Shown: in pieces, positions 32,847 through 40,765 of the stretch
Layout of the letters: the number at the start of each line of letters is the position of its first letter
Position numbering within the stretch: position 1 is the stretch's first letter
Assembly (NCBI GenBank): GCA_945862145.1
Contig: CAMAXE010000030.1
Location: 1 to 50,898, forward strand
Reading direction: 5' to 3'
DNA length: 50,898 bases
Source: Klebsiella pneumoniae
GTDB taxonomy: Bacteria > Pseudomonadota > Gammaproteobacteria > Pseudomonadales > UBA5518
Position numbers and translations under genes: made by a program
The notes under the pieces: generated by a model
What the model saw: only the letters and a program-made list of their open reading frames with translations
The model's database searches: none
Told to the model about the DNA's origin: nothing

Positions 32847-33686
32847 ATGCAGCGCCTGCGCGTTTATCAATCCCTCTGGGGCATGGAGCAGCGCATCCCG
32901 GGCTGCGAGGAGCCGCCGCCGGAGTTGCACTTCGCGCGGATCGCTGCGGCGGGTTATCACGGCGTGTGCCTCGATCCCGCAGTCCACGAGATCGATGCCA
33001 GCCTCGCGCTCGCGCCGCTCTTCGAGCGCTACGGTTTGGAGTGCATGGTCAACGCCTTTCCGCACACGGTGGAAGAACTGCGGCCGTTGCTTGCGATGGC
33101 GCGGGAACTCAAGGCCACGCAGCTTAATGTGATCGGCGGCGTGATGCCGCTGCGCGCTGCCGACGCCGTCCCGGTGATTCGTACCTGGCTCGAGATGGCG
33201 CGGCAGCATGATTTTCCGGTGCTACTGGAAACCCACCGCAACGGCACGCTGAACGATCTCTATTTCACCATCGAGGTGCTGGAGCACATCCCGGAGCTGC
33301 GGTTGTGCGCGGATCTGTCGCACTTCGTGGTGGATCGCGAATTCCATCTGCCGATACCGGCGCAGCAGGCGGGCTATATCAGCACGGTGCTGGAGCGCTC
33401 GGATTCTTTCCAGGGCCGCGTGTCCAGCAACGAGCAGGTACAGATAGCGATCGATTTTCCCCAGCACCGGCCGTGGACCGAGCAGTTCCGGCACTGGTGG
33501 GGGCAGGGCATGCGAACGTGGCGCCAGCGCAGCGCGGCGGATGCGACGCTGCGGTTCCTGATCGAGCTTGGCCCGCCGCCCTACGCCATCACCGACGCCA
33601 ACGGACACGAGCTCTCCGATCGCTGGGCCGAGGGACTCACCATCCGGCGCTGGGCCGAGGAAATCTGGGAGGCTGCAGGCGTTTAG
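32847..33686 (+). CDS. Xylose isomerase-like TIM-barrel / sugar phosphate isomerase-epimerase family protein
   Basis: A 279-residue soluble protein. The pattern FARIAAAGYHGVCLDPAV, ECMVNAFPHTVEELRPLL, ATQLNVIGGVMPL, FPVLLETHRNGTLNDLYFT (metal-ligand Glu and His) and ELRLCADLSHFVVDREF fits the AP-endonuclease-2/xylose isomerase-like barrel. Exact substrate unknown. The two-base gap to the desaturase stop implies a two-gene transcript. Confidence 0.75.
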   Translation: MQRLRVYQSLWGMEQRIPGCEEPPPELHFARIAAAGYHGVCLDPAVHEIDASLALAPLFERYGLECMVNAFPHTVEELRPLLAMARELKATQLNVIGGVMPLRAADAVPVIRTWLEMARQHDFPVLLETHRNGTLNDLYFTIEVLEHIPELRLCADLSHFVVDREFHLPIPAQQAGYISTVLERSDSFQGRVSSNEQVQIAIDFPQHRPWTEQFRHWWGQGMRTWRQRSAADATLRFLIELGPPPYAITDANGHELSDRWAEGLTIRRWAEEIWEAAGV

Positions 33687-33718
33687 CCTGATGGACATTG
33701 CTCCGCAACAGATCAGGC
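33686..33718. terminator. Stem-loop between convergent genes
   Basis: GCCTGAT (33686-33692) and ATCAGGC (33712-33718) form a perfect 7-bp stem with a 19-base loop between the isomerase-like and MFS stops. There is no U-tract, so this is a weak bidirectional terminator candidate. Confidence 0.3.
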
Positions 33719-35020
33719 GCCTAGCGCTACCCGGCGCGTCTCCGGCGCCCAGCGCCAGCACAAGATGCCGCCGAGTGCTAGCACCGCACAGCAGGCCCCT
33801 AGCGCCGCTGGTGCGCCCCAGCCGGCCATCACCACCGGCAGCAGGAAGGTGCTGATGGCAGACCCGATCCGGCTTGCGGCAATGGCCACGCCCGTGCCCG
33901 AGGCGCGCAGTTCAGTGGGGAAGAGTTCGGGTACGTAGACGAAGCTCATGTTGGAAGCCGCCGAGAGCACACAGGCGAACAGCGCGAACAGCGCGATCAC
34001 CGTAAAGGCGCTGGCATCCCCCGACAGGCTCAAAGCAAGCATCGCGCCCGAGGTGATGGCAAAGCTGCCCATCAGCAGCGTGCGACGGGGCAGGCGATCC
34101 ATGAGTATCAGCCCGAGCACCGAGCCGGCCAGTAGAGCAATGTTGTAGACCAGTCCGCCCATCGCGCCGCCCTGCACCTGCAGTGCATCCAGCACCCGTG
34201 CCACGAAGGTGCCGAGTGCGAAGTAGGGAATCACCAGGCAGGTGAAAAATCCGCAGGCCACTAGCGTGCGGCGACGCATCGCCGGCGCGAAGAGCTCTGC
34301 CCAGTGCCCACCGCTGCGTGGCGGCAGGCTGCTCGCGGGGGGTGGCAGCACCTGTGGGCCGAAGTGTTTGAGGACCACGGCTGCGGCTTCGCGTTGGCGA
34401 CCCTGACGCGCCAGCCACATGGGTGATTCAGGCAGCGTGGCGCGCAGTGGCACCACCAGCAGGCAGGGCAGGGCGCTTGCCAGCAGCATCCAGCGCCAGG
34501 CATCCGCGCCGCTGCCGCTCATGGCGTAGCCGGTGGCATAGGCGCTTGCGTAGCCGGCAGCCCACGCTACGGCCAGCGAACTGAGCAGGCGCCCGCGCTC
34601 GGCGCGCGGTGTGAACTCCGTGAGCAGCGTCTTGCCCACCACGTAATCGGTGCCCAGCAGGAAACCGATGCCTAACCGGAGCAGCAACAGCACGGTGGCC
34701 GAATCGACCAGGAACTGTGCCGCCGATAGCAGGCCGAGTATCCCCATGTTCCAGGCGAAGACGGGGCGGCGGCCGATGCGGTCGGCCAGCGGGCCGGTGA
34801 ACAGGGCGCCGAGAAACAATCCGGCGAGTGCAGCGCCGCCGAGCAGGCCGAGCCACACCGGTGTAAGAGCGAGTTCAGGCGTTGCCAGGGCGAGGGCGAG
34901 ACCGATGATGCCGAGCCCGAAACCATCGCTGAAGCTGCCGCCGAAGCTTGCCACCGCAGCGCGCAGGTGAAATGCCCGCAGGGGTGCATCGTCGTAGGCC
35001 TGCGGGGCGGGGCTGGTCAT
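33713..35020 (-). CDS. MFS transporter, sugar/aromatic-acid symporter type
   Basis: A 435-residue protein with 12 predicted membrane segments. The MFS motif A appears as GPLADRIGRRPVF between helices 2 and 3, and its half-repeat is LILMDRLPRRTLL. Further family signs are the LPESPMWLARQGR segment before the central loop and YVPELFPTELRASGTG, seen in sugar and aromatic-acid symporters. The ATG at 35020 is preceded by AGGGA. It may supply the substrate of neighbouring dehydratase or isomerase enzymes (inference). Confidence 0.86.
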   Translation of the reverse strand: MTSPAPQAYDDAPLRAFHLRAAVASFGGSFSDGFGLGIIGLALALATPELALTPVWLGLLGGAALAGLFLGALFTGPLADRIGRRPVFAWNMGILGLLSAAQFLVDSATVLLLLRLGIGFLLGTDYVVGKTLLTEFTPRAERGRLLSSLAVAWAAGYASAYATGYAMSGSGADAWRWMLLASALPCLLVVPLRATLPESPMWLARQGRQREAAAVVLKHFGPQVLPPPASSLPPRSGGHWAELFAPAMRRRTLVACGFFTCLVIPYFALGTFVARVLDALQVQGGAMGGLVYNIALLAGSVLGLILMDRLPRRTLLMGSFAITSGAMLALSLSGDASAFTVIALFALFACVLSAASNMSFVYVPELFPTELRASGTGVAIAASRIGSAISTFLLPVVMAGWGAPAALGACCAVLALGGILCWRWAPETRRVALGA

Positions 35021-35219
35021 TGCTGAGTTCCCTGGGGTGCAGGCGCGCTGCTGCACGCCGATGATGACACGCTAGGTAGACCTCAAATGCAATCGGGGCG
35101 ACAGATTGTGTCGGGGAGACGTCGTGTTGCACCAGGCTGCGGCATTGACCGCAGCTCGCGCCCCTGTGCACCATCGGCCGGCCGGCTCCGCGCTCAGAGC
35201 TCTTTCAAGGCACAGGATC

Positions 35220-35684
35220 ATGTTCGATCTGCAACGCATGTTTCACGTCGGCATTGCCGTAGCAGATCTGAGCGAGGCGATGCAGCGCATGGGCGCTGAT
35301 CTGCATCTCGAGTGGTCGCCGGTGCGCCGCTTTGATCCGCTGCCTTTCTGGACGCCGGAGCGCGGTTGTCACGAGGTCTCGGTGAGCGCCGTGTATTCGC
35401 GCCAGGGGCCGCAGCATCTTGAACTGGTGCAGAGCACGGGTGCTTTCTACGCGCCGGGTGCGCAGCCCGATAACCGCCATATCGGTGTCTGGGTGGATGA
35501 TTTGCCCGCGGAGGCAAACCGCTTGCTGCGCAGTGGCTGGAGAGTCCTTGCCGCGAGCGATTCACCGGAGGCCGGTTTCGGCGCCATCTGTTACATCGCG
35601 GCGCCCGCGGGTGGACTGCTGATCGAATTGGTGTCGACGGTGCTGGAGCCGGTGATTACGGAGTGGATCAACAGCCCTGCATAA
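35220..35684 (+). CDS. VOC (glyoxalase-fold) family protein
   Basis: A 154-residue protein with two beta-alpha-beta-beta-beta units. The likely metal ligands are His in MFHVGIAVADL, Glu in HLELVQST, His in NRHIGVWVDDL and Glu in GLLIELVS. This matches Glyoxalase_4-type VOC proteins (epimerases, dioxygenases, lyases). Reaction unknown. Divergent from the MFS gene, with a 199-base intergenic region in which I see no clear site. Confidence 0.8.
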   Translation: MFDLQRMFHVGIAVADLSEAMQRMGADLHLEWSPVRRFDPLPFWTPERGCHEVSVSAVYSRQGPQHLELVQSTGAFYAPGAQPDNRHIGVWVDDLPAEANRLLRSGWRVLAASDSPEAGFGAICYIAAPAGGLLIELVSTVLEPVITEWINSPA

Positions 35685-35718
35685 AGGGGCGGGTGCGCAC
35701 GTCGGCACACATAACAAA

Positions 35719-35752
35719 AGGGCCCGGCGGGATACGCATCCCACCGGGCCCT
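35719..35752 (-). terminator. Rho-independent terminator of the PEP-CTERM gene
   Basis: A 14-bp stem with one mismatch (AGGGCCCGG.GGGA with its complement) and a six-base loop, followed on the minus strand by TTTTGTT. It sits 19 bases after the PEP-CTERM stop, and may also stop the VOC transcript. Confidence 0.75.
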
Positions 35753-35770
35753 GTCAGTCGAGGCGTGTAA

Positions 35771-36673
35771 CTAGGCCAAGACTTGCAACGGGGCTGATGC
35801 TTTGCGTCGGATCATGCCCAACGCTGCCACGCCCATGCCCAAGAGGCCCAGCGTGCCAGGCACGGGCACTTCGCTCGGGTTGTCCCTTACGGCCCATTCC
35901 TCGAAACTGCCGTCGGTTTCCGAACTGGTCGGAATCGGGTTCGTTTCGTAGCAGGCGGCCTTGTCGTCCTTCCCGCGTACGTCTTCGCAGGGATCGATAT
36001 AAACATGCCCGAACTTCGAATAAAACGTGAGGTAATCCGAGCCATCGGCGCTTGATAGGTAACTCTCCGGGATAAACATCGACATATCCATTTGCCCGTT
36101 GCCGGAGGTCAAGCTCCCATCGAGAAACACGGTTACATCGTGGTCGCCTGAATCCATGTCGTAGAGTTTGGTGCCCAGCGTGCTCAAGTCTGTGGAGAAC
36201 GGTGCGGCCAGCTTGCTGCCCCCCGAATTGAAGAGCTGCACGTTTTCCAGGCTGATGCCCCACTTTCCGGTGTTATTCGGCTCATCGAGATCGAGCAAGA
36301 ATTCGTAGTATTTGGTGCCGCCGATGTCTACCAGGCTCAAATCCCCGAATTGCAGCGAGTGCGTCCAGGTGCCGACCTTTTCGTCGAAGGGGGCCTCGGG
36401 TTCATTCTTGTAGTCGGCGTTATAACCCTGCTCGGTAGGGGCATCCTGAATCCGCAGGAATGGATCGAACACGCCCGTGCCCGTGGGCTGCTCGATTGTC
36501 TGTGAGTAAATGGTTCCGGTATTGGTAGAGGTACCGCTGCATCCTGATGCGCAGACCAGGTCGATCGACTGGGTAGTCGCGGCATGAGCTGCTCCGGAAA
36601 TTGCTGCCGCGAGCAGCCCGGTCGAGAAGCAGAAGCGCGTGGCTGAATGGCTGAGTTTGTTTCGTGTGGACAT
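35771..36673 (-). CDS. PEP-CTERM sorting-domain protein
   Basis: A 300-residue exported protein. The signal peptide ends AAAISGAAHA. The C-terminus has the sorting signal VPVPGTLGLLGMGVAALG followed by MIRRK: a P-x-P motif, a hydrophobic helix and a basic end, recognised by exosortase. The body is an acidic, beta-rich domain with DLVCASGCSG, DLSLVDIGGTKYYEFLLDL and FLDGSLTSGNGQMDMSMF. It is probably an extracellular matrix or surface protein. No exosortase gene is in the window. It is less GC-rich than most neighbours. A perfect FNR-type box lies 138 bases upstream. Confidence 0.88.
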   Translation of the reverse strand: MSTRNKLSHSATRFCFSTGLLAAAISGAAHAATTQSIDLVCASGCSGTSTNTGTIYSQTIEQPTGTGVFDPFLRIQDAPTEQGYNADYKNEPEAPFDEKVGTWTHSLQFGDLSLVDIGGTKYYEFLLDLDEPNNTGKWGISLENVQLFNSGGSKLAAPFSTDLSTLGTKLYDMDSGDHDVTVFLDGSLTSGNGQMDMSMFIPESYLSSADGSDYLTFYSKFGHVYIDPCEDVRGKDDKAACYETNPIPTSSETDGSFEEWAVRDNPSEVPVPGTLGLLGMGVAALGMIRRKASAPLQVLA

Positions 36674-36810
36674 AACTGAATCCTCGGCTAGTCTTCGTGA
36701 TTGGGGAAAGCGGTTGGCACATCGGATGAAAAATCCATGACCTGCTTTGCCGCTCCGTGTGCTGGGTTTTCACACGGGAGTCAGGCTAAACAGACGCGGC
36801 CTCGTTTTGA

Positions 36811-36824
36811 TTGATGTCGATCAA
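36811..36824. promoter_or_regulatory. Perfect FNR/ANR-type box
   Basis: TTGATGTCGATCAA is an exact TTGAT-N4-ATCAA palindrome, the consensus of oxygen-sensing FNR/ANR regulators. It lies in the 358-base gap between the divergent PEP-CTERM and GMC genes. If centred at -41.5, the minus-strand start site would be near 36776, with a TTTAGC -10-like hexamer at about 36785. The rest of the gap shows nothing else clear. Confidence 0.5.
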
Positions 36825-37031
36825 GTGGCGGTCCCCGCAGTGATACGAGCGGACGCGTATGCCCTCGGGTTTCCGTTGGACGTTGCGCTGCTTGGCGCGG
36901 TGTTTTGACTTCGCTGTCAGATGCAACCCAACGAGCAAACGCCAGAGGTGCTCCCGGGTGTCACTCGCGAGCATCCGCAACACGCAAGACCTGAGCTCAT
37001 CTGACGCGCCAGACCACCCGAAGGAGCCTTT

Positions 37032-38474
37032 ATGACCCGCATGAGCGCCGATGTCGTGGTGGTGGGCGGCGGTTCCTCGGGGTGCGTGGTGGCCGGTCGT
37101 CTGGCGGAGCGCGGCACGGATGTGCTCCTGATCGAGGCTGGGCCTGACTACGGTCCGCTCAATGCCGGCCGGTGGCCTGCTGAACTGCTGAGCGCGCGGA
37201 TGTTGGCTACCACGCATGACTGGGGCTACGCCTCGGGGCGCTGGACCTTCGAACGTGCGCGCGTGATGGGCGGCTGCAGTGCGCACAACGGGGCGATTGC
37301 CGCGGTTGGCCAGCGCCTCGAGTACGACCACTGGAATCTTCCCGGTTGGAGCGGCAGCGATGTGGCCGCGATCTACCAGAAAGTCCTTCGGCGCATGCGC
37401 GTGCGTGCCTACGAGCCCCGCGAGGCCGGGCCTTTCCATGCCCGCTGCCTCGAGGCTGCCACCGATCTCGGTTGGCCGATCGCCAGCGATCTCTGCGACC
37501 TCGATGCGGGCCCGTCCTACGGTCTGGAGACGGTGAACGTGGTCGGCACCACGCGCTGGAATGCGGCCTTCGCCTATATCGATCCCGTCCGCCAGCGGAT
37601 GCGTATTCTCGACGAGGCCCTGGTCGATCGTTTCGAATGCGTCGCTGGCGGTGTGCGCCTGTACGTGCACCAGCGCGGCGAGCGTGTGGTGATAAACGCC
37701 GGCACCCTGGTGCTGTCGGCGGGCGCGTACGGATCGCCTCTGGTGCTCGAGCGATCGGGCGTGGGTGATCCTGCGGTACTCAAGGCAGCAGGTGTGAGGG
37801 TGGTCCACGCCTTGCGGGGCGTGGGAGCGAACCTGCATGACCATCCCATGGTGCACGCCGACCGTACCGTGGGCCCGCGCTTGCAGCAGTGGCTCGACGA
37901 GGCCGCAGCCAGTGGATTCCTGCCCGAGGAGCAGACACTCGGCAAGTTCGCATCGAGTCAGTCCCGGGACGGACGCTACGACATGCACCTCTACCCGGTG
38001 TCCGCGAGTGACCAGACCAGCCTGCTCGCCGGACGGGTGCAGGTGGAGGTGTCCTGCGTCGATGTGCGTAGCCGCGGTTCCGTGCACATCGCCTCGCCCG
38101 ATCCCGGCGCGCATCCGCTTATCGACCATCGCTATCTGAGCGACGAGGACGGCCACGACCTTGCCGTGATACGCGATGGACTGGTGCTCGCGGAGCAACT
38201 GTTGAGTCATCCCCGACTCGCCTCGTTGCTCGGGGAGCGCATCACCGACATGAGCACCGATCAGGCGATCCGCGACACTGTGGCGCACTACTACCACCCG
38301 GTGGGGTCGTGCGCGATGGGCACGGGCCCGCTGGCGGTATGTGACCACGATGGGCGCGTACACGGTTTGCCGGGTGTGGTGGTGGCAGACGCCAGCCTCA
38401 TGCCGCAGATAACGCGGGCCAACACGAATCTGCCGGCAATCATGATTGGCGAGCGCATCGTTCGCACGCTGTGA
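37032..38474 (+). CDS. GMC-family FAD oxidoreductase
   Basis: A 480-residue glucose-methanol-choline oxidoreductase. The FAD motif is VVVVGGGSSGCVVAGRLAER from residue 8, followed by RVMGGCSAHNG, the second GMC signature GAYGSPLVLERSGVG, and the catalytic pair His422 (YYHPVGSC) and Asn464 (RANTNLP). It is shorter than BetA and distinct in sequence, so the alcohol substrate is unknown. AAGGAG lies just before the ATG. Confidence 0.87.
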   Translation: MTRMSADVVVVGGGSSGCVVAGRLAERGTDVLLIEAGPDYGPLNAGRWPAELLSARMLATTHDWGYASGRWTFERARVMGGCSAHNGAIAAVGQRLEYDHWNLPGWSGSDVAAIYQKVLRRMRVRAYEPREAGPFHARCLEAATDLGWPIASDLCDLDAGPSYGLETVNVVGTTRWNAAFAYIDPVRQRMRILDEALVDRFECVAGGVRLYVHQRGERVVINAGTLVLSAGAYGSPLVLERSGVGDPAVLKAAGVRVVHALRGVGANLHDHPMVHADRTVGPRLQQWLDEAAASGFLPEEQTLGKFASSQSRDGRYDMHLYPVSASDQTSLLAGRVQVEVSCVDVRSRGSVHIASPDPGAHPLIDHRYLSDEDGHDLAVIRDGLVLAEQLLSHPRLASLLGERITDMSTDQAIRDTVAHYYHPVGSCAMGTGPLAVCDHDGRVHGLPGVVVADASLMPQITRANTNLPAIMIGERIVRTL

Positions 38475-38524
38475 GCCCGCAGCGGATGCAGATGGCGATG
38501 GTGGGGATAGGGTCACAAGGATGG

Positions 38525-38644
38525 TGGGGTCAGGTCTTCCATTTTCCGTCTGCGTCCACGGCTTGCATCAAACCTTGGTGTCAGCCGGCTGCTGATCTGC
38601 CAGAGCCGGTGCATCCACGTGACGAAATGGAAGACCTGAGCCCA
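38525..38644. mobile_element. 120-bp inverted-repeat element, copy L (MITE-like)
   Basis: Ends in TGGGGTCAGGTCTTCCATTT and its near-perfect inverse (AAATGGAAGACCTGAGCCCA). It has seven mismatches to copy R at 40591-40710, in the same orientation. No coding capacity, so it is a non-autonomous element. It also lies in the gap between two convergent GMC genes, where its long stem could end transcription. Confidence 0.85.
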
Positions 38645-38676
38645 TCCCAGGTAGGGTGCCGCGGCTTCTCGCCCGC

Positions 38677-40254
38677 TCAGCCGCGAAGGATGAACTCCGC
38701 TGCACGATGAGCGATCATCATGGTTGGCGCGTTAGTGTTCCCTGAAACCAGTGTCGGCATGACGGAGGCATCGGCAATCCGTACATTTTCTACGCCGCGA
38801 AGCCTTAGCTTGGGATCGACCACTGCAAGCGCGTCGCCTTCTGGCCCCATTCGGCAGGTTCCGACGGGGTGGTAGACCGTCTTTGCAACGTTACGCGCAT
38901 ATTGCCGCAGAGCTTCGTCATCCCGGGCATCAACGTCTGTTGGCGTCACGCGCCCATCCAGCAATCTCGCAAGGGCAGGCGCTTCCAGGATGCGCATTCC
39001 CAGCCGGATCCCGCGTACGAGCGTCTCGACGTCCTCTGAGTTCTGCAATGCATTGGACACGAACAGTCCCGGCTCCCGCGGATCTGCGGAACGCAGTTTT
39101 ACCGAGCCGCGTGACTTGGGGCGCAACACGCATGGATTGACGCTAATGCCGTGGATTGCTTGCGGTGCAGCGCCTCCAACCGAGGTGATCGTCGGGGTGA
39201 CATGGAACTGCACGTCCGGGAGGCCTGTTCCCGCGGTGTCCACGAATGCCCCGGACTCCACCACGTTAGAACTGAGCAAACCTCGTCGGGTCAGCATATA
39301 GCGCAGCATGTGGCGAGCGCCCCTGAAGAGAGAATCCTGACCCAGCAGGGATATCGGATACTTCGCTCTGCCTTGCACGGCAGCCTCGACATGGTCCTGA
39401 AAATTCTCGCCGACGCCTGGTACATCCGCAATCACGGCAATGCCGTGCTGCTGTAGCTCAGCAGCGTTACCTACACCGGAAAGCTGCAGTATCCTGGGTG
39501 TGGACAGAGTGCCGGCCGTGAGCACGACTTCCCCGGAGCAGGCGAAGGTCCTGCCATCAAGCAGTTCGATACCGGTGGCGCGCCTTCCGGAAAAAAGGAT
39601 TCTGGCGACTCCGGAGTCCGTCACAATGCTCAAGTTGCTTCGGTTTCGCGCCTTGTTGAGAAATGCCGCAGCCGAACTCCAGCGCCGTCCACGGTATGTT
39701 GTCTGTTGATAAAATCCGACCCCCTCCTGGTGCGCGCCGTTAAAGTCGTCCGTCGAGCGAATACCTGTCTCCTGCGCCGCGCTGACAAATGCCTGCGAGA
39801 GCGGATGCCGAAACCGCGGATCGGAGACCTTCAGTTCTCCGTCAGTGCCGTGAAAGGCATCATCCAGCCGCTCGTTGCCTTCGAATCTCCTGAATTCGGC
39901 AAGCACCTCGTCATACGACCAGCCGGCGCAACCCATCTGCGCCCAGCCGTTATAGTCCTCAGCTTGTCCCCGGATGTAGATCATGGCGTTGACGGAGCTG
40001 CCGCCCCCGATAACACGGCCCTGCCACACTGCAAACGAGCGCCCGTTGAGCGATTTTTCGGGCACTGAGGTGTAGGTCTGTGCGTCGCGTCCGCCCAACA
40101 GCACCCGTATGAACGTGGCGGGGATGTGAATGAACGGGTTGACGTCGTTCCGGCCAGCCTCGATTAGCAAAACCTTGTTTGCGGGCGATTCCGATAAACG
40201 TGCCGCCAAAACGCAACCTGCAGATCCGCCACCCACCACGATGTAGTCAAACAT
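38677..40254 (-). CDS. GMC-family FAD oxidoreductase (choline dehydrogenase-like)
   Basis: A 525-residue enzyme with [19 protein letters not shown] near the N-terminus, the signature GRVIGGGSSVNAMIYIRG, TAGTLSTPRILQLSGVG and catalytic His462 in TVYHPVGTCRMG with GNTNAPTMM. The ATG at 40254 has AGGTGG six bases upstream and is preferred to the GTG at 40263. It is closer to BetA-like alcohol dehydrogenases than the neighbouring GMC gene, but the substrate is not known. Its base composition is visibly less GC-rich and it is bracketed by two copies of the 120-bp element, suggesting recent acquisition. Confidence 0.87.
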   Translation of the reverse strand: MFDYIVVGGGSAGCVLAARLSESPANKVLLIEAGRNDVNPFIHIPATFIRVLLGGRDAQTYTSVPEKSLNGRSFAVWQGRVIGGGSSVNAMIYIRGQAEDYNGWAQMGCAGWSYDEVLAEFRRFEGNERLDDAFHGTDGELKVSDPRFRHPLSQAFVSAAQETGIRSTDDFNGAHQEGVGFYQQTTYRGRRWSSAAAFLNKARNRSNLSIVTDSGVARILFSGRRATGIELLDGRTFACSGEVVLTAGTLSTPRILQLSGVGNAAELQQHGIAVIADVPGVGENFQDHVEAAVQGRAKYPISLLGQDSLFRGARHMLRYMLTRRGLLSSNVVESGAFVDTAGTGLPDVQFHVTPTITSVGGAAPQAIHGISVNPCVLRPKSRGSVKLRSADPREPGLFVSNALQNSEDVETLVRGIRLGMRILEAPALARLLDGRVTPTDVDARDDEALRQYARNVAKTVYHPVGTCRMGPEGDALAVVDPKLRLRGVENVRIADASVMPTLVSGNTNAPTMMIAHRAAEFILRG

Positions 40255-40590
40255 GCTGTCCACCTGACCCTCCGTTTCATTCTCTGAATGGGAAATTGCC
40301 GATGCCTGTTAAGGGGCGGTGATCCAGTTGCCGGCTTCGAGCCGCGGGAGCACCTAACGCGCGTCCACCCGGCGCGAGAAATTTGCGAGGGAATCCCGAT
40401 CGTGCTGGCGGCCTTTGGTCAGGACCTGCTCACGTTATTCGCCTTTGAATATGAGATATCTTGAGGTGGTCTGTCCTATGCGACTGTGACGCGCGGTTAT
40501 GCGAGCCGAATAATTTGCTTACGAACCATGCAAACGCCTCAAGAGAGGAGTCGGGTCTTCCCTTTTTCATCATCGTGCCTGAAGGAACAG
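40255..40590. other. Intergenic region, no gene seen
   Basis: AT-richer than its surroundings. Near 40550-40580 it holds GAGTCGGGTCTTCCCTTTTT, a decayed version of the 120-bp element's end, so there may have been more than one insertion. The short antisense frame here looks spurious. Confidence 0.45.
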
Positions 40591-40710
40591 AGGGGTCAGG
40601 TCTTCCATTTTCCATCTGCGTCCACGGCTTGCGTCAAACCTTGGTGTCAGGCGGCTTCTGATCTGCCAGAGCCGGCGCATCCACATGACGAAATGGAAGA
40701 CCTGACCCCA
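40591..40710. mobile_element. 120-bp inverted-repeat element, copy R (MITE-like)
   Basis: GGGGTCAGGTCTTCCATTTT at the left end and AAATGGAAGACCTGACCCC at the right end form perfect terminal inverted repeats. The interior matches copy L. With copy L it flanks the less GC-rich GMC gene. The partner transposase is not in the window. Confidence 0.85.
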
Positions 40711-40765
40711 TCCGTCCGCTATCCTGCCTCGATCCCCAGCCAAAGGGTTCTTGCGCGGTGGCAGC

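Noticed and set aside
40430-40615. Small minus-strand gene upstream of the 120-bp element
   Set aside because: The translation covers the element's decayed ends (GRPDPS repeated as GRPDSS) and has no ribosome site; it is likely a by-product of the repeats.
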